Assembly: GCF_014195095.1 (NCBI RefSeq)
Contig: NZ_JACIBC010000002.1
Location: 930,001 to 994,000 of the forward strand
Direction: 5' to 3'
DNA: 64,000 bases
From: Rhizobium sp. BK602
Lineage (GTDB): Bacteria; Pseudomonadota; Alphaproteobacteria; Rhizobiales; Rhizobiaceae
Shown here: positions 1-9,913 of the stretch, piece by piece
Numbering within the stretch: position 1 is the first letter of the stretch
Layout: each line of letters opens with the position of its first letter
Notes under the pieces: model-generated
Databases searched by the model: none
What the model saw: the letters and a program-made list of their open reading frames with translations, nothing else
What the model was told of the DNA's origin: nothing
Program-made: the position numbers and the translations under genes

Positions 1-1465
1 GGTCGGTGCGCTGACCTCGAAGCCCTTCGCCTTCACTGCCCGTCCGTGGGAGCTGAACAAGACCGAATCGATCGACGTCATGGACGCGCTCGGCTCGGCG
101 ATCCGCGTCGACACGCGTGGCCGCGAAGTCATGCGCGTGCTGCCGCGCGTCAACGAGCAGATCAACGAGGAGTGGATTTCCGACAAGACCCGCTTCATCT
201 GGGACGGCCTGAAGACGCAGCGTCTCGACAAGCCCTATGTCCGCAAGGACGGCCGCCTGCAGGCATCGACCTGGGGCGACGCCTTCGCCGCCATCAAGTC
301 CGCGGTATCAGCCACCAGCGGCGACAAGATCGGCGCGATTGCCGGCGATCTTGCGTCCGTCGAGGAAATGTACGCCCTTTCCGAACTGCTGAAATCACTG
401 GGATCGGAAAATCTCGACTGTCGTCAGGACGGGACGGCGCTTGATCCGTCGCTCGGCCGCGCAAGCTACATCTTCAATCCGAGCATCGAAGGCATCGAAG
501 CCGCCGACGCGCTGCTGATCGTCGGCGCCAATCCGCGCTTCGAAGCAGCCGTGCTGAACTCGCGCATCCGCAAGCGCTGGCGCCGCGGCAAGTTCCCGAT
601 CGGCGTGATCGGTGAAGCTGCCGACCTGCGTTATTCCTACGACTATCTCGGCGCCGGTCCGGAAACGCTGGCCGATATCGTCAACGGTTCGCACAAGTTC
701 GCCGACGTTCTGAAGACCGCGCAGAAGCCGATGATCATCATCGGTCAGGGCGCGCTCATCCGTGAGGACGGCGCCGCCGTACTGGCGAATGCCGCCAAGC
801 TTGCCGCCGCCGTCGGCGTCGTCAAGGATGGCTGGAACGGCTTTGCCGTGCTCCACACCGCCGCATCCCGCGTCGGCGGCCTCGACCTCGGCTTCGTGCC
901 GGGCGAAAAGGGCGTCAACGCAGCCCAGATGCTCGCCTCCATGGATGTCCTCTTCCTGCTCGGCGCCGACGAGCTGGACTTCAGCCGCAAGGGCGCGAAG
1001 TTCACCGTCTATATCGGCTCGCATGGCGACGAAGGCGCGCAGAATGCCGACGTCATCCTGCCGGCCGCGACCTACACCGAAAAGTCGGGCACCTGGGTCA
1101 ACACCGAAGGCCGCGTCCAGGTCGGCAACCGCGCCGGCTTCGCGCCGGGCGATGCCCGTGAGGACTGGGCCGTCATCCGCGCCCTTTCCGACGTGCTCGG
1201 CAAGAAGCTTCCCTTTGATTCGCTGAGAGAATTGCGCGTCAAGCTCTATGCTGCCTTCCCGCATTTCGCCGGTATCGACGAGATTGCCGAAGGTGATAGC
1301 GCCCAAATTGCCGCACTTGCGAAAAAAGCCGGCGCGATGGGCAAATCGGCATTTGCGTCGCCGATCAAAGACTTCTATTTGACGAACCCGATAGCGCGCG
1401 CCTCGGCTGTTATGGCTGAGTGCTCGGCATTGGCCCGCAACAATTTCCAGGCTGCGGCAGAGTAA
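1..1465 (+). CDS. nuoG: NADH-quinone oxidoreductase subunit G, 3' part
   Basis: The reading frame is open from base 2 to a TAA at 1463-1465, so the start lies outside the window. The visible 487 codons are the C-terminal molybdopterin-oxidoreductase-like domain of the peripheral arm of respiratory complex I. The first visible residues (VGALTSKPFAFTARPWEL) are typical of NuoG just after its iron-sulfur domain, so the cysteine clusters themselves are outside the window. NuoG carries electrons from the FMN/Fe-S chain towards NuoI. It is followed after 12 bases by nuoH in the same direction, which confirms the identity. Nothing odd is seen. Confidence 0.95.
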   Translation, partial: VGALTSKPFAFTARPWELNKTESIDVMDALGSAIRVDTRGREVMRVLPRVNEQINEEWISDKTRFIWDGLKTQRLDKPYVRKDGRLQASTWGDAFAAIKSAVSATSGDKIGAIAGDLASVEEMYALSELLKSLGSENLDCRQDGTALDPSLGRASYIFNPSIEGIEAADALLIVGANPRFEAAVLNSRIRKRWRRGKFPIGVIGEAADLRYSYDYLGAGPETLADIVNGSHKFADVLKTAQKPMIIIGQGALIREDGAAVLANAAKLAAAVGVVKDGWNGFAVLHTAASRVGGLDLGFVPGEKGVNAAQMLASMDVLFLLGADELDFSRKGAKFTVYIGSHGDEGAQNADVILPAATYTEKSGTWVNTEGRVQVGNRAGFAPGDAREDWAVIRALSDVLGKKLPFDSLRELRVKLYAAFPHFAGIDEIAEGDSAQIAALAKKAGAMGKSAFASPIKDFYLTNPIARASAVMAECSALARNNFQAAAE

Positions 1466-1477
1466 GGGCAGAGGACT

Positions 1478-2521
1478 ATGGATTCATTCGTTTCGACCTA
1501 TCTTTGGCCGGCGCTGATTATCATCGGTCAGTCCCTGCTGCTCCTGGTCTGCCTGCTGATCTTCATCGCCTATATCCTTCTTGCCGACCGCAAGATCTGG
1601 GCGGCGGTTCAGCTTCGCCGCGGCCCGAACGTCGTCGGCCCCTTCGGTCTGTTCCAGTCCTTCGCCGACCTTTTGAAGTTCATGGTCAAGGAGCCGATCA
1701 TTCCGGCCGGCGCCAACAAGGCGGTCTTCCTGCTGGCGCCGCTGGTTTCCGTGGTGCTGGCACTTGCCACCTGGGCCGTCGTGCCGGTGGCGAACGGCTG
1801 GGTCATCGCCAACATCAATGTCGGCATTCTCTACATTCTGGCGATCTCGTCGCTCGAAGTATACGGCATCATCATGGGCGGCTGGGCTTCGAACTCGAAG
1901 TACCCGTTCCTCGGCGCGCTGCGTTCCGCCGCGCAGATGGTGTCCTACGAAGTCTCGATCGGCCTGGTCATCGTCACCGTCCTGCTCTGCGTCGGTTCGC
2001 TGAATCTCACGGATATCGTCATGTCGCAGCAGACGGGTCTCGGCACCAAGCTCGGCCTGCCGGCCTCGTTCCTCGACTGGCACTGGCTGTCGCTGTTCCC
2101 GATGTTCATCGTGTTCTTCATTTCGGCGCTGGCTGAAACCAACCGTCCGCCCTTCGACCTTCCGGAAGCGGAATCGGAGCTGGTCGCCGGCTTCATGGTG
2201 GAGTACGGCTCTTCGCCCTACATGATGTTCATGCTCGGCGAATATGCGGCCGTCGTCCTGATGTGCTCGCTGACCACGATCCTGTTCCTCGGCGGCTGGC
2301 TGCCTCCGGTCGATATCTGGATCCTGAACTGGGTTCCCGGCATCATCTGGTTCCTGCTGAAGTCGTGCCTGGTTTTCTTCATGTTCGCGATGGTCAAGGC
2401 TTTCGTGCCGCGCTACCGCTACGACCAGCTCATGCGCCTTGGCTGGAAGGTCTTCCTGCCGCTGTCGCTCGCCATGGTCATTATCGTTGCATTCGTGCTG
2501 AAGCTGATGGGATGGGCATGA
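1478..2521 (+). CDS. nuoH: NADH-quinone oxidoreductase subunit H
   Basis: Encodes 347 residues, the usual length of NuoH/ND1, the membrane subunit that forms much of the quinone chamber at the junction of the two arms of complex I. The protein is strongly hydrophobic with about eight or nine membrane segments. The family signatures are present: LLADRK followed by RRGPN near residues 35-51, and the charged quinone-site loop [15 protein letters not shown] near residues 220-234. The ATG at 1478 lies 12 bases after nuoG. The stop at 2521 is 40 bases before nuoI. Confidence 0.97.
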   Translation: MDSFVSTYLWPALIIIGQSLLLLVCLLIFIAYILLADRKIWAAVQLRRGPNVVGPFGLFQSFADLLKFMVKEPIIPAGANKAVFLLAPLVSVVLALATWAVVPVANGWVIANINVGILYILAISSLEVYGIIMGGWASNSKYPFLGALRSAAQMVSYEVSIGLVIVTVLLCVGSLNLTDIVMSQQTGLGTKLGLPASFLDWHWLSLFPMFIVFFISALAETNRPPFDLPEAESELVAGFMVEYGSSPYMMFMLGEYAAVVLMCSLTTILFLGGWLPPVDIWILNWVPGIIWFLLKSCLVFFMFAMVKAFVPRYRYDQLMRLGWKVFLPLSLAMVIIVAFVLKLMGWA

Positions 2522-2561
2522 TGATGTCGATCCTCGCTTCAAGCAGATTTGGAGGTTGAAG

Positions 2562-3053
2562 ATGGCCGGATTTTCCAACGCCGTCAGCTCGCTGTTCCTC
2601 AAGGAATTCGTCGGCGCGTTCTTTTTGTCGATGCGCTACTTCTTCAAGCAGAAGGCGACGATCAACTACCCCTTCGAGAAGGGGCCGGTCAGCCCGCGCT
2701 TCCGCGGCGAACATGCGCTGCGCCGCTATCCGAACGGTGAAGAGCGTTGCATCGCCTGCAAGCTCTGCGAAGCCATCTGTCCTGCCCAGGCCATCACCAT
2801 CGAGGCCGGGCCGCGCCGCAATGACGGCACCCGCCGCACGGTGCGTTACGACATCGACATGGTGAAGTGCATCTATTGCGGCTTCTGCCAGGAAGCCTGC
2901 CCGGTCGACGCCATCGTCGAAGGGCCGAACTTCGAATTCGCCACGGAAACCCGCGAAGAGCTTTATTTCGACAAGGCGCGGCTTCTGGAAAATGGCGACC
3001 GCTGGGAACGCGAAATCGCGCGCAACATCGCGCAGGATTCGCCCTACCGCTGA
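2562..3053 (+). CDS. nuoI: NADH-quinone oxidoreductase subunit I (2x 4Fe-4S)
   Basis: Encodes 163 residues when read from the ATG at 2562, which is preceded by a good GGAGG at 2551-2555. An in-frame TTG at 2556 is too close to that site to be used. Two ferredoxin-type clusters are visible, [12 protein letters not shown] (Cys 63, 66, 69, 73) and [12 protein letters not shown] (Cys 103, 106, 109, 113). They bind the tetranuclear centres N6a and N6b that pass electrons towards N2 and quinone. The length matches alphaproteobacterial NuoI. The gene lies in the nuo operon between nuoH and nuoJ. Confidence 0.97.
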   Translation: MAGFSNAVSSLFLKEFVGAFFLSMRYFFKQKATINYPFEKGPVSPRFRGEHALRRYPNGEERCIACKLCEAICPAQAITIEAGPRRNDGTRRTVRYDIDMVKCIYCGFCQEACPVDAIVEGPNFEFATETREELYFDKARLLENGDRWEREIARNIAQDSPYR

Positions 3054-3077
3054 GCGGAATTTTGAATATGCCATGAC

Positions 3078-3179
3078 CGGCGGCGAAAATTGCCGCCGTC
3101 GCGGTTGAATTGAGACCGGGGCTTTGCCGGACGGACGTCCAGCCGAGCTCCATCGGGCAGGGACACTCCCGGCTGCCCG
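3078..3179 (+). promoter_or_regulatory. Hairpins in the nuoI-nuoJ gap
   Basis: The 151-base gap between nuoI and nuoJ is the largest in this operon. It holds a perfect 7-bp stem (CGGCGGC at 3078-3084 with GCCGCCG at 3092-3098). A second stem-loop is built on GGGCA/TGCCC with an inner GGGA/TCCC around 3155-3177. Neither is followed by a T-run, so they look like processing or stability elements rather than terminators. Function is inferred only. Confidence 0.35.
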
Positions 3180-3204
3180 GGGGAAGACGAAAAAGGCACC
3201 AATC

Positions 3205-3819
3205 ATGGGTCTGCAGGCTCTATTTTTCTATATCTTCGCCTTTGTCGCGGTAGCGTCGGCGTTCATGGTCATCTCGGCGCGGAATCCGGTCCACTCGGTC
3301 CTGTTCCTCATCCTGGTCTTCTTCAATGCCGCCGGTCTCTTCCTCCTCCTGGGGGCGGAATTCCTGGCGATGATCCTGCTGGTCGTCTATGTCGGCGCCG
3401 TCGCGGTTCTCTTCCTCTTCGTCGTCATGATGCTCGACATCGACTTCTCCGAGCTCAGGGCAGGCATCCTGGAATATGCCCCGATCGGCGCGCTGATCGG
3501 CATCATCCTTGCGGCCGAGCTGATCGTGGTCATCGGCGGCAGCGTGATTTCGCCCAATGTCGCCAAGGCGGTCGCCATGCCGATCCCGGCGCTGACGGAT
3601 CGCACGAACACGGCCGCTCTCGGCGACGTGCTCTATACCAACTACGTTTATTTCTTCGAGATCGCCGGCCTTGTGCTGCTGGTCGCGATGATCGGCGCGA
3701 TCGTCCTGACGCTGAAGCATCGCACACACATCAAGCGCCAGAACATTTCTCAGCAGGTCGCCCGCACGCCCGAGACCGCCGTCGAGGTGGTCAAGGTCAA
3801 GCCGGGGCAGGGCGTCTGA
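3205..3819 (+). CDS. nuoJ: NADH-quinone oxidoreductase subunit J
   Basis: Encodes 204 residues from the ATG at 3205; upstream in-frame codons belong to the intergenic hairpin region and do not look coding. The protein has about five membrane segments. It contains the ND6-type core [18 protein letters not shown] and [27 protein letters not shown], including the pi-bulge helix region known to matter for coupling. The charged C-terminal tail (about 35 residues) is a usual feature of the rhizobial protein. It sits 31 bases before nuoK. Confidence 0.96.
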   Translation: MGLQALFFYIFAFVAVASAFMVISARNPVHSVLFLILVFFNAAGLFLLLGAEFLAMILLVVYVGAVAVLFLFVVMMLDIDFSELRAGILEYAPIGALIGIILAAELIVVIGGSVISPNVAKAVAMPIPALTDRTNTAALGDVLYTNYVYFFEIAGLVLLVAMIGAIVLTLKHRTHIKRQNISQQVARTPETAVEVVKVKPGQGV

Positions 3820-3850
3820 GGCGAGGCACGAGGGTCAAAGGAACAAGAAC

Positions 3851-4159
3851 ATGGTCATCGGACTTTCCCACTACCTTACGGTCAGCGCCATCCTTTTCGT
3901 GCTCGGCGTCTTCGGCATCTTCCTGAACCGCAAGAACGTCATCATCATCCTGATGTCGGTCGAGCTCATTCTGCTCGCGGTCAACATCAACATGGTCGCC
4001 TTCTCGTCGTTCCTCAACGACATCGTCGGCCAGGTCTTCGCTCTGTTCATTCTGACCGTCGCTGCTGCGGAAGCGGCCATCGGTCTCGCAATTCTCGTCG
4101 TCTTCTACCGTAATCGCGGCTCCATCGCCGTCGAAGACGTCAACGTGATGAAGGGCTGA
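3851..4159 (+). CDS. nuoK: NADH-quinone oxidoreductase subunit K
   Basis: Encodes 102 residues with three membrane helices, the standard size for NuoK/ND4L, the smallest antiporter-like membrane subunit of complex I. Two conserved membrane glutamates are visible in the second helix ([10 protein letters not shown]) and third helix ([13 protein letters not shown]). These belong to the proton pathway in the family. An AAGGAACAAG stretch before the ATG gives a plausible ribosome site. nuoL begins 7 bases downstream. Confidence 0.97.
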   Translation: MVIGLSHYLTVSAILFVLGVFGIFLNRKNVIIILMSVELILLAVNINMVAFSSFLNDIVGQVFALFILTVAAAEAAIGLAILVVFYRNRGSIAVEDVNVMKG

Positions 4160-4166
4160 TACAGCT

Positions 4167-6161
4167 ATGTTCTTATATAAGGCTATCGTCTTTCTTCCCC
4201 TGATTGGCGCGATCATCGCCGGCCTCTTCGGTCGCGGCATCGGCGCCAAGGCGTCGGAATACGTCACCACCGGCTTGATGATCATCGCCGCGATCCTGTC
4301 CTGGGTGGTCTTTTTCACGGTGGCGCTCGGCCATGGCGAAGAGCCGATCAAGGTCGAGGTGCTGCGCTGGATTCAGTCCGGCGGCATCGATGTCGCCTGG
4401 TCGCTGCGCGTCGACACGTTGACCTCGGTGATGCTGATCGTCGTGAACTCGGTCTCGACCCTCGTTCACGTCTATTCGATCGGATACATGCATCACGATC
4501 CGCATCGTCCCCGCTTCTTCGCCTATCTCTCGCTCTTCACCTTCGCCATGCTGATGCTGGTGACCTCCGACAACCTCGCCCAGATGTTCTTCGGCTGGGA
4601 AGGCGTCGGTCTCGCCTCCTATCTGCTGATCGGCTTCTGGTTCAAGAAGCCGTCGGCTTCCGCCGCCGCGATGAAGGCCTTCATCGTCAACCGCGTCGGC
4701 GACTTCGGTTTCGTTCTCGGCATTGCCGGCGTCTTCGTTCTCTTCGGCTCGATCAATTTCGACGTCATCTTCGGCAATGCCCAGAGCTTTGCCGCGGGGC
4801 AGGGCGGCCAGCCTGGCGATATCGTGCTGAACCTCTTCGGCCTGCATCTCGATCGCGGCCAGGCGCTTACCGGCGTCTGCCTGCTGCTCTTCATGGGCGC
4901 GATGGGCAAGTCGGCGCAGTTCCTGCTGCACACCTGGCTGCCGGACGCCATGGAAGGCCCGACGCCTGTGTCGGCGCTCATCCATGCCGCGACCATGGTC
5001 ACCGCCGGCGTCTTCCTCGTCGCCCGCATGTCGCCGATCTTCGAACTGTCGCCGGATGCGCTGACCGTGGTCACCATCATCGGCGCGATCACCGCCTTCT
5101 TCGCGGCGACCGTCGGCCTCGTGCAGAACGACATCAAGCGCGTCATCGCCTATTCGACCTGTTCGCAGCTCGGCTACATGTTCGTGGCGCTCGGCGTCGG
5201 CGCCTATGGCGCGGCCATTTTCCACCTCTTTACGCACGCCTTCTTCAAGGCACTGCTCTTCCTCTGCGCCGGCTCGGTCATCCATGCCGTCGACGGCGAG
5301 CAGGACATGCGTTACATGGGCGGCCTGCGTCCACATATCCAGAAGACCTTCTGGATGATGATCATCGGCACGCTGGCGATCACCGGTGTCGGCATTCCGC
5401 TGACCCATATCGGCTTTGCCGGCTTCCTGTCGAAGGACGCGATCATTCTCGCCGCCTTCACCTCGCACAATGCGGCTGCCGGCTTTGCCTTCACGCTGCT
5501 GGTCATCGCCGCGCTGTTCACCAGCTTCTATTCCTGGCGCCTGATCTTCATGACCTTCTTCGGCAAGCCGCGCGCTTCGCACGAGGTCATGCACCATGTG
5601 CATGAATCGCCGAACGTCATGCTGATCCCGCTTTATCTGCTGGCGATCGGCGCCGTTGCCGCCGGCATGTATTTCCATGCGGACTTCGTCGGCCATGCCT
5701 ATGAGGAGTTCTGGAAGCACGCGCTGTTCACGCTGCCGGACAACAAGATCCTCGAAGAGATGGAACATGCGCCGCATTGGGTCGAGCTCAGCCCGTTCGT
5801 CGCCATGCTGCTCGGTCTGGTCACTGCCTGGTACATGTACATCAAGTCGCCGGAAACGCCGCGCAGGCTCGCCGAGCAGCATCGCGTGCTCTACGAGTTC
5901 CTGCTGAACAAGTGGTACTTCGACGAGCTCTATGACTTCCTCTTCGTCCGCACCGCCAAGGCGCTTGGCCGCTTCCTCTGGAAGAAGGGCGACATCGGGG
6001 TCATCGATACGGTCGGTCCCAACGGTGTTGCCGCCCGCGTCGTCGATGTCACCAACCGCGTCGTCCGCCTGCAGACCGGTTACCTCTATCACTATGCCTT
6101 CGCGATGCTTCTGGGCATTGCGGCCCTCGTTACCTGGATGATGCTCGGGAGTTCCTTCTGA
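4167..6161 (+). CDS. nuoL: NADH-quinone oxidoreductase subunit L
   Basis: Encodes 664 residues, the expected length for NuoL/ND5, the distal proton-pumping subunit with the long lateral helix. The antiporter-family core is visible: [19 protein letters not shown], then [20 protein letters not shown], then the loop [19 protein letters not shown]. The C-terminal part contains the lateral-helix region and a final membrane helix. Its TGA overlaps the ATG of nuoM by one base, which suggests translational coupling. Confidence 0.97.
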   Translation: MFLYKAIVFLPLIGAIIAGLFGRGIGAKASEYVTTGLMIIAAILSWVVFFTVALGHGEEPIKVEVLRWIQSGGIDVAWSLRVDTLTSVMLIVVNSVSTLVHVYSIGYMHHDPHRPRFFAYLSLFTFAMLMLVTSDNLAQMFFGWEGVGLASYLLIGFWFKKPSASAAAMKAFIVNRVGDFGFVLGIAGVFVLFGSINFDVIFGNAQSFAAGQGGQPGDIVLNLFGLHLDRGQALTGVCLLLFMGAMGKSAQFLLHTWLPDAMEGPTPVSALIHAATMVTAGVFLVARMSPIFELSPDALTVVTIIGAITAFFAATVGLVQNDIKRVIAYSTCSQLGYMFVALGVGAYGAAIFHLFTHAFFKALLFLCAGSVIHAVDGEQDMRYMGGLRPHIQKTFWMMIIGTLAITGVGIPLTHIGFAGFLSKDAIILAAFTSHNAAAGFAFTLLVIAALFTSFYSWRLIFMTFFGKPRASHEVMHHVHESPNVMLIPLYLLAIGAVAAGMYFHADFVGHAYEEFWKHALFTLPDNKILEEMEHAPHWVELSPFVAMLLGLVTAWYMYIKSPETPRRLAEQHRVLYEFLLNKWYFDELYDFLFVRTAKALGRFLWKKGDIGVIDTVGPNGVAARVVDVTNRVVRLQTGYLYHYAFAMLLGIAALVTWMMLGSSF

Positions 6162-7672
6162 TGACCGATTGGCCCATTCTTTCAACGGTCACGTTCCTGC
6201 CGCTGGTCGGCGTCCTCCTTCTGCTGTTCATGCGGGATGACGGACCGAACGGCCGCCGCAATATCCTGAACGTCTCGCTGCTGACGACGGTCTTCACCTT
6301 TGTCGTCTCGCTGTTCATCTGGATCGGTTTCGACAACGCCAATCCCGGCTTCCAGATGATCGAGAAGCATGGCTGGCTCGGCTCCGGCATTAGCTATCAC
6401 ATGGGCGTCGACGGCATCTCCATGCTGTTCGTCATCCTGTCGACCTTCCTGATGCCCTTCTGCGTGCTGGCAAGCTGGCTCTCGGTCGAGAAGCGCCTGA
6501 AGGACTACATGATCGCCTTCCTCGTCCTCGAGACGATGATGATCGGCGTGTTCGTGTCGCTGGATATCGTGCTGTTCTACGTCTTCTTCGAAGCCGGCCT
6601 CATCCCGATGTTCCTGATCATCGGCGTCTGGGGCGGCAAGGACCGCGTCTACGCCAGCTACAAGTTCTTCCTCTATACGCTGCTCGGTTCGGTGCTGATG
6701 CTGCTCGCCATCATGGCGATGTACTGGCAGGCTGGCACGACCGACATTCAGGCGCTGCTCGCCTATAAGTTCCCCGTGCAGATGCAGACGTGGCTTTGGC
6801 TCGCCTTCTTCGCCTCCTTCGCGGTGAAGATGCCGATGTGGCCGGTTCATACCTGGCTGCCCGACGCGCACGTTCAGGCGCCGACGGCGGGCTCGGTCAT
6901 CCTGGCCGGCGTCCTCCTGAAGCTCGGCGGCTACGGTCTGATCCGCTTCTCGCTCGGCATGTTCCCGAACGCGTCGGAATATTTCGCGCCGCTCGTCTTC
7001 GCTTTGTCGGTCATCGCCATCATCTACACCTCGCTGGTGGCGCTGATGCAGGAAGACATCAAGAAGCTGATCGCCTATTCCTCGGTCGCGCACATGGGCT
7101 ATGTCACCATGGGCATCTTCGCGGCCAACCAGCAAGGTGTTCAGGGTGCTATCTTCCAGATGCTGTCGCACGGCATCGTCTCGGGCGCGCTCTTCCTCTG
7201 CGTCGGCGTGATCTATGACCGCACCCATACCCGCGAGATCGCGGCCTATGGCGGTCTGGTCAACAACATGCCGAAATATGCCGTTGCCATGATGGTCTTC
7301 ACCATGGCCAATGTCGGCCTGCCCGGCACTTCCGGTTTCATCGGCGAATTCCTGACCCTGATCGGCGTCTTCCGCGTCAACAGCTGGGTCGCGCTCTTTG
7401 CCGCCACCGGCGTCATCCTGTCGGCCGCCTATGCGCTCTGGCTCTATCGCCGGGTCATCTTCGGCGCGCTGGAGAAGGAAAACCTGAAGAAGCTGCTGGA
7501 TCTGTCGCCGCGCGAACAGCTGATCCTCTATCCGCTGATCGCACTGACCATCCTCTTCGGCGTCTATCCGGCTCCGATCTTCGATGCCACGGCCGCTTCG
7601 GTGGACCTGCTCGTAAACAACTACACCGCTGCCCTGCACGCTGCGCAGAATGTTGCGCTGTCGATGAATTGA
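6161..7672 (+). CDS. nuoM: NADH-quinone oxidoreductase subunit M
   Basis: Encodes 503 residues with about 14 membrane segments, matching NuoM/ND4, the second antiporter-like proton-pumping subunit. Signatures include [20 protein letters not shown] (the conserved membrane glutamate), [21 protein letters not shown] and [18 protein letters not shown]. The start ATG overlaps the nuoL stop. It is separated from nuoN by 18 bases. Nothing unusual. Confidence 0.97.
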   Translation: MTDWPILSTVTFLPLVGVLLLLFMRDDGPNGRRNILNVSLLTTVFTFVVSLFIWIGFDNANPGFQMIEKHGWLGSGISYHMGVDGISMLFVILSTFLMPFCVLASWLSVEKRLKDYMIAFLVLETMMIGVFVSLDIVLFYVFFEAGLIPMFLIIGVWGGKDRVYASYKFFLYTLLGSVLMLLAIMAMYWQAGTTDIQALLAYKFPVQMQTWLWLAFFASFAVKMPMWPVHTWLPDAHVQAPTAGSVILAGVLLKLGGYGLIRFSLGMFPNASEYFAPLVFALSVIAIIYTSLVALMQEDIKKLIAYSSVAHMGYVTMGIFAANQQGVQGAIFQMLSHGIVSGALFLCVGVIYDRTHTREIAAYGGLVNNMPKYAVAMMVFTMANVGLPGTSGFIGEFLTLIGVFRVNSWVALFAATGVILSAAYALWLYRRVIFGALEKENLKKLLDLSPREQLILYPLIALTILFGVYPAPIFDATAASVDLLVNNYTAALHAAQNVALSMN

Positions 7673-7690
7673 TGACGGGACTTTTTCGAC

Positions 7691-9133
7691 ATGACTGCTG
7701 AAACAATCCTTGCAAGCCTGCACCTTTCCATCCCGGAGCTCATACTCGCGGTCGGTGCGCTTGTGCTGCTCATGATCGGCGTCTTCTCAGGCGAACGGTC
7801 GGGACCGACGGTCACCGGCCTTGCCATCGCGCTTCTGGCGGTGGCCGGTCTCTGGATCATCTTCGTGCCGGACGAAGGCCTGGCCTACGGCGGCGCCTAT
7901 CTCGCCGACGGCTTCTCGCGCTTCATGAAGGTCGTGGCGCTGATCGGTTCGATCGTCGCCATGTTCATGAGCATGGGGCAGGCGGGCGAGCAGCAACTCG
8001 ATCGCTTCGAATTCCCGGTGCTGCTGCTGCTGGCGACGCTCGGCATCCTGCTGATGATCTCGGCGCATGATCTGATCTCGCTCTACCTGTCGCTGGAATT
8101 GCAGTCGCTGGCGCTCTACGTCGTTGCCGCCATCAACCGCGACAGCCTCAAGTCGACGGAAGCGGGCCTGAAGTATTTCGTGCTCGGCGCGCTGTCTTCC
8201 GGCATGCTGCTCTACGGCATGTCGCTGGTCTACGGCTTCACCGGCCACACGACCTTCGATGCCATCGCCACCGCGCTCAGTGCCGAAACCCGGTCGCTCG
8301 GCCTCGTCTTCGGTCTGGTCTTCATCCTTGCCGGCCTTGCCTTCAAGATCTCCGCCGTGCCGTTCCACATGTGGACGCCGGACGTCTACGAAGGCGCGCC
8401 GACCCCGGTCACCGCCTTCTTCGCAGCCGCTCCGAAGGTTGCGGCGATGGCGATCCTCACCCGCATCGTCATCACCGCCTTCCATCCGGTGCTTGCCGAC
8501 TGGCAGCAGGTCATCGTCTTCATCTCGATTGCGTCGATGGTGCTCGGTGCCTTCGCGGCCATCGGCCAGCGCAACTTCAAGCGACTGATGGCCTATTCTT
8601 CCATCGGTCACATGGGCTACGCGCTGGTCGGCCTTGCCGCCGGCAGCAAGACCGGTGTCTCCGGCGTCATGCTCTACATGGTCATCTACATGGTCATGAC
8701 GCTCGGCACCTTCGCCATCATCATGGCGATGCGCCGCAAGGATGGCCGCCTGGTGGAAAACATCGACGATCTCTCGGGCCTCGCGACCACCAACCCCTTC
8801 ATGGCGGTGGTGCTGACGGCGCTGATGTTCTCGCTGGCCGGCATTCCGCCGCTCGCGGGCTTCTTCGGGAAGTACTTCGTCTTCGTCGCTGCCATCCAGG
8901 CACATCTCTATGCGCTCGCCATCATCGGCGTGCTCGCATCGGTGGTCGGCGCCTACTACTATCTGCGCGTCATCAAGGTGATGTGGTTCGATGAGGCCAA
9001 GGACGAGTTCACCCGCACGGCCGGTTCGCTGCGTCTGGTCTTCGGCCTGTCCGGTCTCTTCGTCATCACCTACGTCTTCTTCGGCGGCGCAATCGGCGGT
9101 GCTGCCGATCTCGCAGCCGCGACGCTGTTTTGA
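7691..9133 (+). CDS. nuoN: NADH-quinone oxidoreductase subunit N
   Basis: Encodes 480 residues with about 14 membrane segments, the third antiporter-like subunit (ND2 family). Visible motifs are [38 protein letters not shown] and [20 protein letters not shown]. It is the last nuo gene. Its TGA overlaps the following birA start (TGATG), so the biotin ligase is probably translated from the same transcript. Confidence 0.97.
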   Translation: MTAETILASLHLSIPELILAVGALVLLMIGVFSGERSGPTVTGLAIALLAVAGLWIIFVPDEGLAYGGAYLADGFSRFMKVVALIGSIVAMFMSMGQAGEQQLDRFEFPVLLLLATLGILLMISAHDLISLYLSLELQSLALYVVAAINRDSLKSTEAGLKYFVLGALSSGMLLYGMSLVYGFTGHTTFDAIATALSAETRSLGLVFGLVFILAGLAFKISAVPFHMWTPDVYEGAPTPVTAFFAAAPKVAAMAILTRIVITAFHPVLADWQQVIVFISIASMVLGAFAAIGQRNFKRLMAYSSIGHMGYALVGLAAGSKTGVSGVMLYMVIYMVMTLGTFAIIMAMRRKDGRLVENIDDLSGLATTNPFMAVVLTALMFSLAGIPPLAGFFGKYFVFVAAIQAHLYALAIIGVLASVVGAYYYLRVIKVMWFDEAKDEFTRTAGSLRLVFGLSGLFVITYVFFGGAIGGAADLAAATLF

Positions 9134-9900
9134 TGGCGTCTGACATGAACAGCCGGAAGTCGCTCGGCGACTTCCGGCATGATGCCCTCGCGGAGACCGC
9201 ATCGACCAACAGCGAGTGCCTGGAACGGGCACGGGCGGGCGATGAAGGCAATCTCTGGGTGACGGCGGCCCGCCAGACCGGCGGGCGTGGACGCCGCGGA
9301 CGCCCCTGGGTGTCGGAACGCGGCAATCTCTATGCATCCCTTCTTTTGATCGATCCCGCGCCGATGGATCGCCTCGGCTCCCTGCCTCTGGCCGTCGCGG
9401 TGGCCGTGCAGCAGGCGGTGCGCTCCGTGCTGCCGCTCGCCGCCGAACCTGTCGAAGTCAAGTGGCCGAACGACATCCTGATCGGCCGCAAGAAAACCTG
9501 CGGTATCCTGATCGAGGGCGAGGCGCTTGCCGATGGACGCTATGCGCTGGTGATCGGCATCGGCATCAATGTCGCGGTCATGCCCGAGAATACGATGTAT
9601 CCGGTCACCTGCCTGCGCGAGCAGGGCTCGACGGTCTCGGCGGAAGAACTGTTTGCGCATCTCTATGCCGCGATGGCGGAAGTGCTGGGCGCCTGGGACC
9701 GTGGCAAGGGCATTCGGGAGATCACGGCGCGCTGGCGCGAGGTCGCCTGCGGCATCGGCGAAAAGATCACGGTGAACCTGCCGGATCGTTCGATTTCCGG
9801 CCATTTCTCCGGAATTGATGATAATGGCTTGTTGATGCTCGATACCGGCGGCGGCAAGATCCTGCCGATCGCGGCGGGCGACGTTTTTTTCAGATCGTAG
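9133..9900 (+). CDS. birA: Biotin--[acetyl-CoA-carboxylase] ligase, monofunctional
   Basis: Encodes 255 residues. The enzyme activates biotin with ATP and attaches it to the biotin carboxyl carrier lysine; the accB target is encoded at 58825-59301 in this window. Class II biotin ligase motifs are visible: ETASTNSE near the N-terminus, GGRGRRGRPW near residues 50-58 for biotinyl-AMP, KWPNDI near 110, and IGIGINV. There is no N-terminal helix-turn-helix, so it should not repress biotin synthesis genes as E. coli BirA does. The ATG at 9133 overlaps the nuoN stop; an in-frame ATG at 9145 is an alternative. Placement right after nuoN is typical of Rhizobiales. Confidence 0.93.
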   Translation: MASDMNSRKSLGDFRHDALAETASTNSECLERARAGDEGNLWVTAARQTGGRGRRGRPWVSERGNLYASLLLIDPAPMDRLGSLPLAVAVAVQQAVRSVLPLAAEPVEVKWPNDILIGRKKTCGILIEGEALADGRYALVIGIGINVAVMPENTMYPVTCLREQGSTVSAEELFAHLYAAMAEVLGAWDRGKGIREITARWREVACGIGEKITVNLPDRSISGHFSGIDDNGLLMLDTGGGKILPIAAGDVFFRS

Positions 9901-9913
9901 GTAAAAGATAGAT

